Part shown: positions 33,918-40,771 of the stretch, one piece after another
Numbering within the stretch: position 1 is the first letter of the stretch
Layout of the letters: every line of letters starts with the position of its first letter
Assembly (NCBI RefSeq): GCF_000368085.1
Contig: NZ_KB849239.1
Location: 942,927 to 983,697 of the forward strand
Length of the DNA stretch: 40,771 bases
Direction: 5' to 3'
Origin: Acinetobacter nosocomialis NIPH 2119
GTDB taxonomy: Bacteria; Pseudomonadota; Gammaproteobacteria; Pseudomonadales; Moraxellaceae
Made by a program: the position numbers and the translations under genes
Notes under the pieces: model-generated
Told to the model about the DNA's origin: nothing
The model's input: only the letters and a program-made list of their open reading frames with translations
Databases searched by the model: none

Positions 33918-36242
33918 ATGAAAAGGATGAAACCAATGCGTAAACAACGATTATTGAATGACATACAAAAAATACTGGCACTTAACTTATCAATCGCTGC
34001 AAGCTTTTGGGGACTCAATACTCAAGCGTTTGCTCATGGTGGACATGCCGAAATGGTCTCACTTTATCAAAACATGAGTGAGCAAGGCGCTAAAGTTGTT
34101 AAAGATGACTTTACCAATACCTATACAATCACCAAAGGTTCTATGGTAGTTCGGGCCAAACCCAATTCGGATCAGGTTTTGGTGAATGGCAAACCTTTCA
34201 AACTCAGTGTGCCTTTATTAATTAAAGATGGTAAACCTGTTATTGGAAAAGATTTTTTTAATGAAGTCTTCCAGTCGGGGTTAGATCAAACTTTCAAAAT
34301 TGAAAATACGTTTCACCCGCTCAATAGCTTAAATTCTGACGAAATCAAAAAGACCTTTGATGTGATTAACCGCTCGAAATACGCCTATAAAAATATGCGT
34401 TTTGCCGAGTTAAAGCTTAAAGAACCTGAAAAAGCCAAAGTATGGGATTACTTCATTAATCACAAAGAATTTAAAGAAGATCGTATTGCTTCATTTATTT
34501 TATTAAAGGGCAATCAAGCGATTGAAGGTGAAGTTAATCTTAATACTCAACAAGTCACAAAATGGAATGTACTTAAAGATACTCATGGTATGGTGCTGCT
34601 AGATAATTTTGAAGCCGTGCAGCGTGTAATTGAGACAAGTAAAGAATATCAAGATGCGTTACGCAAACGTGGCATTACTGATGTGAAGAAAGTGATTGCT
34701 ACTCCGCTAACTATTGGATATTTTGGCGGTAAAGATGGTCTGGATAAACAACTCAATATATTAAAAGTCGTCGCTTACCTCGATGTAGGAGATGGTAACT
34801 ACTGGGCACATCCTATTGAAAATTTAGTTGCTGTAGTCGATTTAGATAAAGAAAAAATTATTAAGATTGAAGAAGGTGCGATCATTCCTGTGCCAATGGC
34901 AAATCGACCATATATGTCGAATAAGCCCGTAGCAAGTAAGCTAAAACCACTCAATATTACTGAACCTGAGGGTAAAAACTTTAGCATTACTGGTCAAACC
35001 ATACATTGGGGGAACTGGTGTTTGCATGTGGCGTTAGATTCTCGTGTTGGCTTACAGCTTTCAACCGTGACCTACAAAGATAAAGGTGTGAAGCGTAAAG
35101 TCATGTATGAAGGTAACTTGGGTGGAATGGTGGTTCCATATGGTGACCCTGATATTGGCTGGTACTTCAAATCTTATTTGGACTCTGGCGAATATGGTAT
35201 GGGAACACTCACATCATCTATTCTTCCTGGAACAGATGCACCCGACAACGCTGTTTTACTTGATGCCGTGATTGCAGACTACAAAGGCCAGCCTCAAGTA
35301 ATTCCAAATGCCATTGCTGTGTTTGAACGTTATGCCGGACCTGAATATAAACATCACGAAATTTTTGGCAATCAAGATGCCAGTGAAGCACGCCGTGAAC
35401 TTGTCGTGCGCTGGATTAGTACGGTTGGAAACTACGATTACATGTTTGACTGGGTATTTTCCCAAAATGGTGTAATTGGAATTAATGCGGGTGCAACGGG
35501 TATTGAGGCGGTTAAAGGCGTTAAATCACGCACCATGCATGACAGTACTGCCAAAGAAGATACCAAATATGGAACTTTAATTGACCATAATATTGTGGGT
35601 ACAACGCATCAGCACATCTATAACTTCCGTTTAGACATGGATGTCGATGGTGAAAATAACAGCTTTATGCATATGGACCCTGTGGTGAAAGCCAATAACA
35701 AAGGTGGTGTTCGTACAAGCTCAATGCAAATTGACAGTAAAGTCATTACCAATGAGCAAAATGCCGCTGAAAAATTTGATCCATCCACTATTCGCTTACT
35801 CACGAATTTCAACAAGGAAAATAAATTAGGCAATCCGGTTTCTTACCAACTCATTCCTTTTGCAGGTGGAACACATCCTGTTGCGAAGGGTGCCAATTTT
35901 TCTAAAGATGAATGGTTATTTAAACGTTTGAACTTTATGGATAAGCAAATTTGGGTGACTCAGTACAATCCGGATGAACGTTATCCTGAAGGGAAATATT
36001 CAAACCGTTCAACTCATGATACAGGCTTAGGACAGTTCATTGGTAACAACGAAAATATCGAAAATAAAGACCTTGTGGTCTGGATGACAACAGGCACAAC
36101 CCATGTGGCACGTGCTGAAGAATGGCCAATTATGCCGACAGAATGGGTTTATACCCTAATCAAACCTTGGAACTTCTTTGACAACACCCCGACTTTAAAC
36201 TTGGGTGAAGACGAGCAAAGCACGCAGCACGACCATCATTAA
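33918..36242 (+). CDS. tynA: periplasmic copper amine oxidase (topaquinone)
   Basis: Oxidises primary amines such as phenylethylamine and tyramine to aldehydes, with release of ammonia and hydrogen peroxide, in the periplasm. The 774-residue protein has a signal peptide and then AHGGHAEMV, as in E. coli TynA. All key residues are present: topaquinone precursor Tyr506 (GNYDYMF), catalytic base Asp422 (YLDSGEYG), and copper ligands His564, His566 (THQHIYNF) and His729 (THVARAEEW). The N-terminal SLYQ-type D1 domain of the E. coli enzyme is also visible. In-frame ATGs at 33918, 33927 and 33936 are possible; 33918 (with AGGGA before it) is listed, but 33936 gives a more usual signal peptide. It is followed by a porin and feaB. 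Confidence 0.96.
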   Translation: MKRMKPMRKQRLLNDIQKILALNLSIAASFWGLNTQAFAHGGHAEMVSLYQNMSEQGAKVVKDDFTNTYTITKGSMVVRAKPNSDQVLVNGKPFKLSVPLLIKDGKPVIGKDFFNEVFQSGLDQTFKIENTFHPLNSLNSDEIKKTFDVINRSKYAYKNMRFAELKLKEPEKAKVWDYFINHKEFKEDRIASFILLKGNQAIEGEVNLNTQQVTKWNVLKDTHGMVLLDNFEAVQRVIETSKEYQDALRKRGITDVKKVIATPLTIGYFGGKDGLDKQLNILKVVAYLDVGDGNYWAHPIENLVAVVDLDKEKIIKIEEGAIIPVPMANRPYMSNKPVASKLKPLNITEPEGKNFSITGQTIHWGNWCLHVALDSRVGLQLSTVTYKDKGVKRKVMYEGNLGGMVVPYGDPDIGWYFKSYLDSGEYGMGTLTSSILPGTDAPDNAVLLDAVIADYKGQPQVIPNAIAVFERYAGPEYKHHEIFGNQDASEARRELVVRWISTVGNYDYMFDWVFSQNGVIGINAGATGIEAVKGVKSRTMHDSTAKEDTKYGTLIDHNIVGTTHQHIYNFRLDMDVDGENNSFMHMDPVVKANNKGGVRTSSMQIDSKVITNEQNAAEKFDPSTIRLLTNFNKENKLGNPVSYQLIPFAGGTHPVAKGANFSKDEWLFKRLNFMDKQIWVTQYNPDERYPEGKYSNRSTHDTGLGQFIGNNENIENKDLVVWMTTGTTHVARAEEWPIMPTEWVYTLIKPWNFFDNTPTLNLGEDEQSTQHDHH

Positions 36243-36258
36243 ACAGGTGCATGATCTA

Positions 36259-36287
36259 GGGTGGGTAACGAATCGGTTACCCACACC
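36259..36287 (+). repeat. hairpin between tynA and the porin gene
   Basis: GTGGGTAAC (36261-36269) pairs perfectly with GTTACCCAC (36276-36284) around a 6-base loop, extended by G-C pairs past a bulge. No T-run follows, so it is more likely an mRNA-stabilising or attenuating stem within the operon than a terminator. Confidence 0.6.
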
Positions 36288-36326
36288 TGAGCACGGTTAG
36301 GCCGTTCGCAAAAAAGGAATTTCTCA

Positions 36327-37604
36327 ATGAAAAATTTATTTTCTCAGGTTGTGAGAGGGACTCTCTTTGTCTCATTTTTTTCAACTGTGCATGCTGGTGA
36401 GCTTGAAATTAAACCGACTTTTGAAGCAACTTTTGGGGCCTTTAGTAGCGGTAAAAGCTATAACGGCGAAAACCTAGAGGATGAAAGAATCAATTGGCAA
36501 GAAGGTCATCTTAAATATGGTGCTAAAGGACAATACACCTTTAAAAACAATCAGCTCTATGCAAGCTTAAGTGGCATTAGCTCGGCAACATTTGGTGATG
36601 GCGACGCAGGCCAAAATAGTAATGGCAAAGAACGTAAAACAGATGTGAATGAATGGATCATTGGTTTTAAAGACGGTACCAACAAAGATGAGTTAACGAC
36701 CTATGATTTAAGTATCGGTCGGCAAAATATCATGATTGGTGATGGGTTTTTTATTGCGGGTGATGCGTTAAACCTCGGTAAAGCACCCGCGGATGGCACC
36801 CTTGATCGGGGCGGTGCATATTATCTAGCAGCTCGTCGAAGCTTTGATTTTACCAGTTTGCTTCAATACAAACTGCAAGAGAATACAACGCTAAAGTTGG
36901 CTTATTTAAAATCAAACAACAAAGCACAATTTTCCCCAGAACTGTTTGTAACTGATTTGATGTATCAACTTAAAGATAAGGGCGTTGGGTTCACTTACTT
37001 AAACGTATTAGACCTTAAAGATGCTGAACACGTTTCAGGGCGCGAAGATCTTAAAAATTATGCTTTACGTTTGAATTATCAGCCTTTACCAGAGCTACAA
37101 GTTAAAACTGAGTTTGTGGTTCAAGACAAAAAAGATAGCCAAGAAAATGGTGGCTATTTAGCACTGAACTATAACTTTTTATCTTCAAAATATACGCCTT
37201 CATTAGGTTACCGTTTTAGTCATTTTTCAGACCAATATGACCCTATGTTTTATGGAAATACGGTCGGGTTCGGTACGTGGTTTCAGGGGGAGGTTGCCGG
37301 AAACTATGCTGGTCCATTCAATAAAAATGCAGATATTCATCAAGTTTCTTACATGATGAATTTGAAAGAAAATTTTATGTTGGGTGCTTTGGCTTATAAG
37401 TTCAAAACAGTAAATAAGTCTTTAACCAATGTGGATGGACATGAGCTGGATGTATTCTCGGTTTGGTCGGTCAATAAAAAATTCAACGTTATTCCTTTAG
37501 TGGGACTCTATAAGCCGAAACACGATATTCATAGTAGTGGTACACAAAACTACGATGACAAAACCAATGTCTATGCGCAGTTAATTTTGCAATACATCTA
37601 TTAA
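36327..37604 (+). CDS. outer-membrane porin-like barrel linked to amine oxidation
   Basis: A 425-residue protein with a signal peptide (VVRGTLFVSFFSTVHA) and a beta-barrel of repeated amphipathic strands closing with QLILQYIY, an aromatic C-terminus fit for outer-membrane insertion. Strands such as YTFKNNQLYASLSGISSATF and YLALNYNFLSSKYTPSLGYR are typical of porins. I cannot place it firmly in a named family; alginate-export (AlgE-like) or OprD-like barrels are the closest impressions. It lies between tynA and feaB on the same strand, so outer-membrane uptake of aromatic amines or release of products is inferred. E. coli has no porin gene in its fea/tyn locus. Confidence 0.78.
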   Translation: MKNLFSQVVRGTLFVSFFSTVHAGELEIKPTFEATFGAFSSGKSYNGENLEDERINWQEGHLKYGAKGQYTFKNNQLYASLSGISSATFGDGDAGQNSNGKERKTDVNEWIIGFKDGTNKDELTTYDLSIGRQNIMIGDGFFIAGDALNLGKAPADGTLDRGGAYYLAARRSFDFTSLLQYKLQENTTLKLAYLKSNNKAQFSPELFVTDLMYQLKDKGVGFTYLNVLDLKDAEHVSGREDLKNYALRLNYQPLPELQVKTEFVVQDKKDSQENGGYLALNYNFLSSKYTPSLGYRFSHFSDQYDPMFYGNTVGFGTWFQGEVAGNYAGPFNKNADIHQVSYMMNLKENFMLGALAYKFKTVNKSLTNVDGHELDVFSVWSVNKKFNVIPLVGLYKPKHDIHSSGTQNYDDKTNVYAQLILQYIY

Positions 37605-37637
37605 TAAATCCTTTTAAATGAATTGAGAGAAATAAAA

Positions 37638-39125
37638 ATGAGTGAAGTTCAGATTTTACAAAGCGTGCAGCAATTTATGGCACGTCAACATGGACATTTT
37701 ATTGATGGAAAATTAGTTGCTGCCGAGCATTTAGATAAAGTGGATATTGTAAATCCATCGACTGAACAAGTGGTTGCTCAAATTAGTATTGGTAGTCAAC
37801 AAGATGTCGCAAGCGCCGTCAAAAGTGCTGAACATGCTTTTCAAAATGCTTGGGCCGAAACTACACCGTATGAACGTGGCGTTAAATTAAATAAGTTGGC
37901 AGATTTAATTGAGCAACATGGTGAAGAACTTGCTCAGCTTGAGACGTTATCCACCGGAAAGCTTATCAATATTTCCCGTCATCTTGAAGTCGCACAATCT
38001 GTTATTTTCTTAAGATATTTTGCTGGTTGGGCAACCAAAATTAATGGTCAAACCATGCAACCTTCTATTCCTTCTATGCAAGGTGAAAAATATACGGCCT
38101 TTACTTTAAGACAACCAGTGGGTGTGGTTGCAGGTATTGTGCCTTGGAATTTCTCACTGATGATTGGAGTTTGGAAAATAGGTTCAGCTTTGACAACTGG
38201 TTGTACCATTGTGCTTAAACCAAGTGAGTTTGCCAGCTTATCTTTATTACGTTTAGCTGAACTTGCCATTGAGGCAGGTATTCCGGCAGGTGTGATTAAT
38301 GTGGTTACAGGTAAGGGCGATACAGGGCAATATTTAATTGAGTCGCCACTCGTTAAGAAAGTTTCATTTACAGGTTCGGTACCAACAGGTATTGCCATCG
38401 GTAAACTTGCGATGAGTAGTGATTTAACCCGTGTAAGTCTGGAGCTGGGCGGTAAAAATGCGATTGCTGTTTTAGCCGATGCAAATATTGATGAGATTTT
38501 ACCAACTTTGTTGCAAGCAACTTTTGTACATCAAGGTCAAGTTTGTGCATCCCCAGAACGTTTTTTTGTACACCGTACAAAATATGATGAACTTGTTGAG
38601 AAACTCTCTAAAGCACTTTCTAGTTTAAAAATTGGATCGGCTATGGATGAAGGAAGTATGTTTGGTCCACTCTCTAATCAGCCACATTTTAATAAAGTAA
38701 AACATTATTTAGATATGGCTAAAGCCAACAACCAGATTATTGCTGGTGGTGAGGCTCTAGATCGATCAGGATATTTTGTACAGCCGACTTTAATTTCCTT
38801 TAAAAATACCGATGATCCTTTATTTTCAGAGGAAACATTTGGTCCAGTGGTCGGGGTAATGCCATTCGATACTGATGAAGAACTTATTCAACTTATGAAT
38901 CAGTCGCGCTTTGGTTTAACTGCAAGTATCTGGACAAATGACTTATCAAAAGCTTTGCGTTTAATTCCTAAAATTGAAGCAGGCACCTTATGGGTCAATA
39001 TGCATACGTTCTTAGATCCATCAGTTCCATTTGGTGGCGTTAAAGCTTCAGGAATTGGCAGAGAGTTTTCAGATGCATTTATTGAAGATTACACCGAATT
39101 AAAATCGGTCATGATTCGGTACTAA
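37638..39125 (+). CDS. feaB: phenylacetaldehyde dehydrogenase
   Basis: Oxidises the aromatic aldehyde made by TynA to the arylacetic acid in the cytoplasm. The 495-residue NAD-dependent aldehyde dehydrogenase has the general base Glu269 (LELGGKNA) and nucleophile Cys303 (QGQVCASPERF). It also shows VVAGIVPWNFSLMIGVWK near residue 160 and FTGSVPTG. The N-terminal VQQFMARQHGHFIDGK and EELAQLETL, and the C-terminal PFGGVKASGIGREF with TELKSVMIRY, align well with E. coli FeaB as I recall it. An in-frame ATG at 37623 is upstream; 37638 is chosen because GAGAGAAA precedes it and the length fits. A strong bidirectional terminator follows. Confidence 0.92.
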   Translation: MSEVQILQSVQQFMARQHGHFIDGKLVAAEHLDKVDIVNPSTEQVVAQISIGSQQDVASAVKSAEHAFQNAWAETTPYERGVKLNKLADLIEQHGEELAQLETLSTGKLINISRHLEVAQSVIFLRYFAGWATKINGQTMQPSIPSMQGEKYTAFTLRQPVGVVAGIVPWNFSLMIGVWKIGSALTTGCTIVLKPSEFASLSLLRLAELAIEAGIPAGVINVVTGKGDTGQYLIESPLVKKVSFTGSVPTGIAIGKLAMSSDLTRVSLELGGKNAIAVLADANIDEILPTLLQATFVHQGQVCASPERFFVHRTKYDELVEKLSKALSSLKIGSAMDEGSMFGPLSNQPHFNKVKHYLDMAKANNQIIAGGEALDRSGYFVQPTLISFKNTDDPLFSEETFGPVVGVMPFDTDEELIQLMNQSRFGLTASIWTNDLSKALRLIPKIEAGTLWVNMHTFLDPSVPFGGVKASGIGREFSDAFIEDYTELKSVMIRY

Positions 39126-39140
39126 GTTTCTACGAGATAT

Positions 39141-39168
39141 AAAAAATGGCCTCTATAGGCCATTTTTT
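39141..39168. terminator. bidirectional terminator between feaB and catD
   Basis: A perfect 12-bp stem, AAAAAATGGCCT (39141-39152) with AGGCCATTTTTT (39157-39168), has the loop CTAT. The A-runs and T-runs make it work for both convergent operons. Confidence 0.95.
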
Positions 39169-39180
39169 GAATCATTAAAA

Positions 39181-39960
39181 TTAACCTAATAAAAAATCTT
39201 TTAAAATTTTATTAAAAGCTTCGGGCTGTTCTACATTGGAAATATGAGAAGCGTCTATCTCTGCAAGTTGTGATTGTGGAATGCGTTGCTGCATAAACTC
39301 ACCATCTGCAACAGTCGTTACAGGGTCTTGAGTTCCAGCAATCACCAATATAGGAATTTTAATGTCTTTTAACTGCTCACGGACATCCGCTTTAGCCAAA
39401 GCCTCACAACAATTAGCATAACCCATTGCGCTGCCAGCACTTAAGTCGTTACACAGGTTGTTGACAATTGAAGCATGACTTTGGATAAAGGGATCTGTAA
39501 ACCATCGCGAAGCTGCTGTAGCTGCGATTGGCTGTAAACCTTGCTCACGTACTAATTTTGCACGGTCAAGCCATGCTTGTTCTTGTCCGATTTTAGCGGC
39601 AGTATTTGCAACAATGACATGACTAAAACGGTTAGGGTAGTGAATCGCAAGCCATTGACCGGTTAACCCCCCCATAGAAATACCACAAAAAGCAGCTTTG
39701 CTAATATTCAGATGATCGAGTAAATGGACAACATCTTCACCTAATTGCTCTACAGTATATGGGCCGTCAGGCGTAGATGATGAACCGTGGCCACGTGTGT
39801 CATAACAGATCACAAAAAATTGATCTTTTAACTCATTGAACTGTTTTTGCCACATACCATAATTGGTGCCTAAAGAATTGGAAAACACCAGAGCAGGGGA
39901 AGACGGTTCGCCAAAGGTTTGATAGTTGATTTGTGCATCGGCAGATTGAAAAGATGGCAT
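39181..39960 (-). CDS. catD: 3-oxoadipate enol-lactonase (catechol branch)
   Basis: The same reaction as PcaD, in the cat operon. The 259-residue alpha/beta-hydrolase has the triad Ser95 (FCGISMGG), Asp212 (GTQDPVTT) and His239 (DASHISNVEQP). A longer frame to 40065 would run into catF; the start at 39960 follows AAGGAG directly after the catF stop, 10 bases away. It is the last gene before the convergent terminator, as in the catBCIJFD order of Acinetobacter. It is clearly diverged from PcaD at the protein level, in contrast to the F genes beside it. Confidence 0.95.
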   Translation of the reverse strand: MPSFQSADAQINYQTFGEPSSPALVFSNSLGTNYGMWQKQFNELKDQFFVICYDTRGHGSSSTPDGPYTVEQLGEDVVHLLDHLNISKAAFCGISMGGLTGQWLAIHYPNRFSHVIVANTAAKIGQEQAWLDRAKLVREQGLQPIAATAASRWFTDPFIQSHASIVNNLCNDLSAGSAMGYANCCEALAKADVREQLKDIKIPILVIAGTQDPVTTVADGEFMQQRIPQSQLAEIDASHISNVEQPEAFNKILKDFLLG

Positions 39961-39970
39961 TTGTTTCTCC

Positions 39971-40771
39971 TTAAAGTGCTTCAACACGTTCAATAATGAG
40001 TGCAATCCCTTGTCCCACACCAATACACATCGAACACAAGGCATAACGATCACCTGTTCGTTCAAGCTGGTTTAAGGCGGTAGTGACTAAGCGTGCACCT
40101 GAAGCACCAAGTGGATGACCTAAAGCAATGGCACCACCGTTTGGATTTACCTTGTCAGAATCATCTGGCAAACCTAAATCACGGGTTACTGCCAAAGCTT
40201 GTGCAGCAAAGGCTTCATTTAGCTCAATTACATCCATCTGCTCTAAAGTCAGGTTGGCTTGTTTAAGTAATTTTTTAATCGCTGGTGCCGGAGCAAAACC
40301 CATAATGCGTGGTTCTACACCCACCGCTGTTGAAGCAATGATCTTGGCACGTGGTTTGAGGTTGTAAGCCTGAACTGCTTCATCAGAAGCAATCAGTAGA
40401 GCTGCTGCGCCATCGTTGATGCCTGAAGCATTGCCCGCAGTAACTGTACCCTCTGCTTTTACAACTGGTTTAAGTTTGCTTAAACCTTCAAGTGTGGTGG
40501 ATGCACGTGGATGTTCATCGGTATCAATCACAACAGCCTCACCCTTACGCTGAGGGATTTCAACTGGCACGATTTCTTTAGAAAAAAAGCCTTTGGCTTG
40601 CGCGCTTGCGGTGCGTTGTTGGCTCACCAAGGCAAACTGGTCCTGATCTGCACGATTAACGTTGAACTGTTCAGCCACGTTTTCGGCAGTCTGGGGCATG
40701 GTGTCTACACCATACAATTCTTTAAGTTTCGGGTTAATGAAGCGCCAACCCATAGTGGTGTCTTCAATCTT
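39971..40771 (-). CDS. catF: 3-oxoadipyl-CoA thiolase of the catechol branch, 3' part
   Basis: Thiolase identical in role to PcaF, in the cat operon; the 5' part lies beyond the right edge of the window. About 266 residues are visible, with [20 protein letters not shown] and [10 protein letters not shown]. Compared with PcaF, the protein differs at only about seven positions over 239 residues, plus two extra C-terminal residues (Ala-Leu). The copy is inverted relative to pcaF. The catD RBS overlaps its stop region. The gene likely continues upstream into catJ and catI outside the window. Confidence 0.96.
   Translation of the reverse strand, partial: KIEDTTMGWRFINPKLKELYGVDTMPQTAENVAEQFNVNRADQDQFALVSQQRTASAQAKGFFSKEIVPVEIPQRKGEAVVIDTDEHPRASTTLEGLSKLKPVVKAEGTVTAGNASGINDGAAALLIASDEAVQAYNLKPRAKIIASTAVGVEPRIMGFAPAPAIKKLLKQANLTLEQMDVIELNEAFAAQALAVTRDLGLPDDSDKVNPNGGAIALGHPLGASGARLVTTALNQLERTGDRYALCSMCIGVGQGIALIIERVEAL

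Overview
The window is a chromosomal segment of an Acinetobacter of the calcoaceticus-baumannii complex. The evidence is a base composition that looks AT-rich, the gene order pcaF-B-D-K-C-H-G-quiB-C-X-A (the Acinetobacter protocatechuate/quinate operon), an Acinetobacter-type indole-acetate (iac) cluster, and the end of a cat operon. No insertion sequence, prophage, tRNA, rRNA or CRISPR array was seen. Almost everything is catabolic, so this reads as an aromatic-compound catabolism island.

Layout. (1) 1-12336, + strand: the 3' part of pcaF, then pcaBDKCHG and quiBCXA. Quinate and shikimate are oxidised at the membrane by PQQ-dependent QuiA. The probably periplasmic dehydratases QuiB and QuiC convert the products to protocatechuate. 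PcaHG cleave its ring, and PcaB, PcaC, PcaD and PcaF carry it to beta-ketoadipate and on to acetyl-CoA and succinyl-CoA. (2) 12337-13466: a strong terminator, an AT-rich gap holding a likely small RNA (about 12733-12828), and a small lipoprotein. (3) 13571-15273: two YeeE/YedE transporters and an ETHE1/Blh-like persulfide dioxygenase, i.e. a sulfide/thiosulfate operon with no adjacent BigR repressor. Three copies of a 13-base motif follow it. (4) 15364-17139, - strand: a LysR and an IclR (PobR/PcaU-like) regulator. (5) 17228-21065, + strand: an acyl-CoA dehydrogenase, an APH-fold kinase, a histidine phosphatase and an SDR. This resembles a split ACAD10/11 (Lva-like) 4-hydroxyacid pathway with an added phosphatase. 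(6) 21100-23819, - strand: a spinster-type MFS transporter and an OprD-like porin. (7) 24231-32604: iacR divergent from iacHABICDEFG, which degrades indole-3-acetate to catechol. (8) 32803-39125: feaR, tynA (copper amine oxidase), a porin and feaB, for aromatic amine oxidation to aryl acetates. (9) 39181-40771, - strand: catD and the 3' part of catF, the end of the catechol branch.

How they work together. Quinate and shikimate feed protocatechuate, while indole-acetate feeds catechol. Both branches end in the same last steps, encoded twice by pcaD/pcaF and catD/catF. The window is bounded by these two F genes in inverted orientation. Their first roughly 285 shared bases are almost identical and identity then falls toward the 3' end, the pattern expected for a gene-conversion tract. 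The most interesting unexplained items are the 13-base motif AAATAGCCTAAGY (four copies in 2.5 kb), the small-RNA candidate at 12733-12828, the kinase/dehydrogenase/phosphatase operon, and a 22-bp-spaced direct repeat upstream of tynA that looks like an AraC-type operator.
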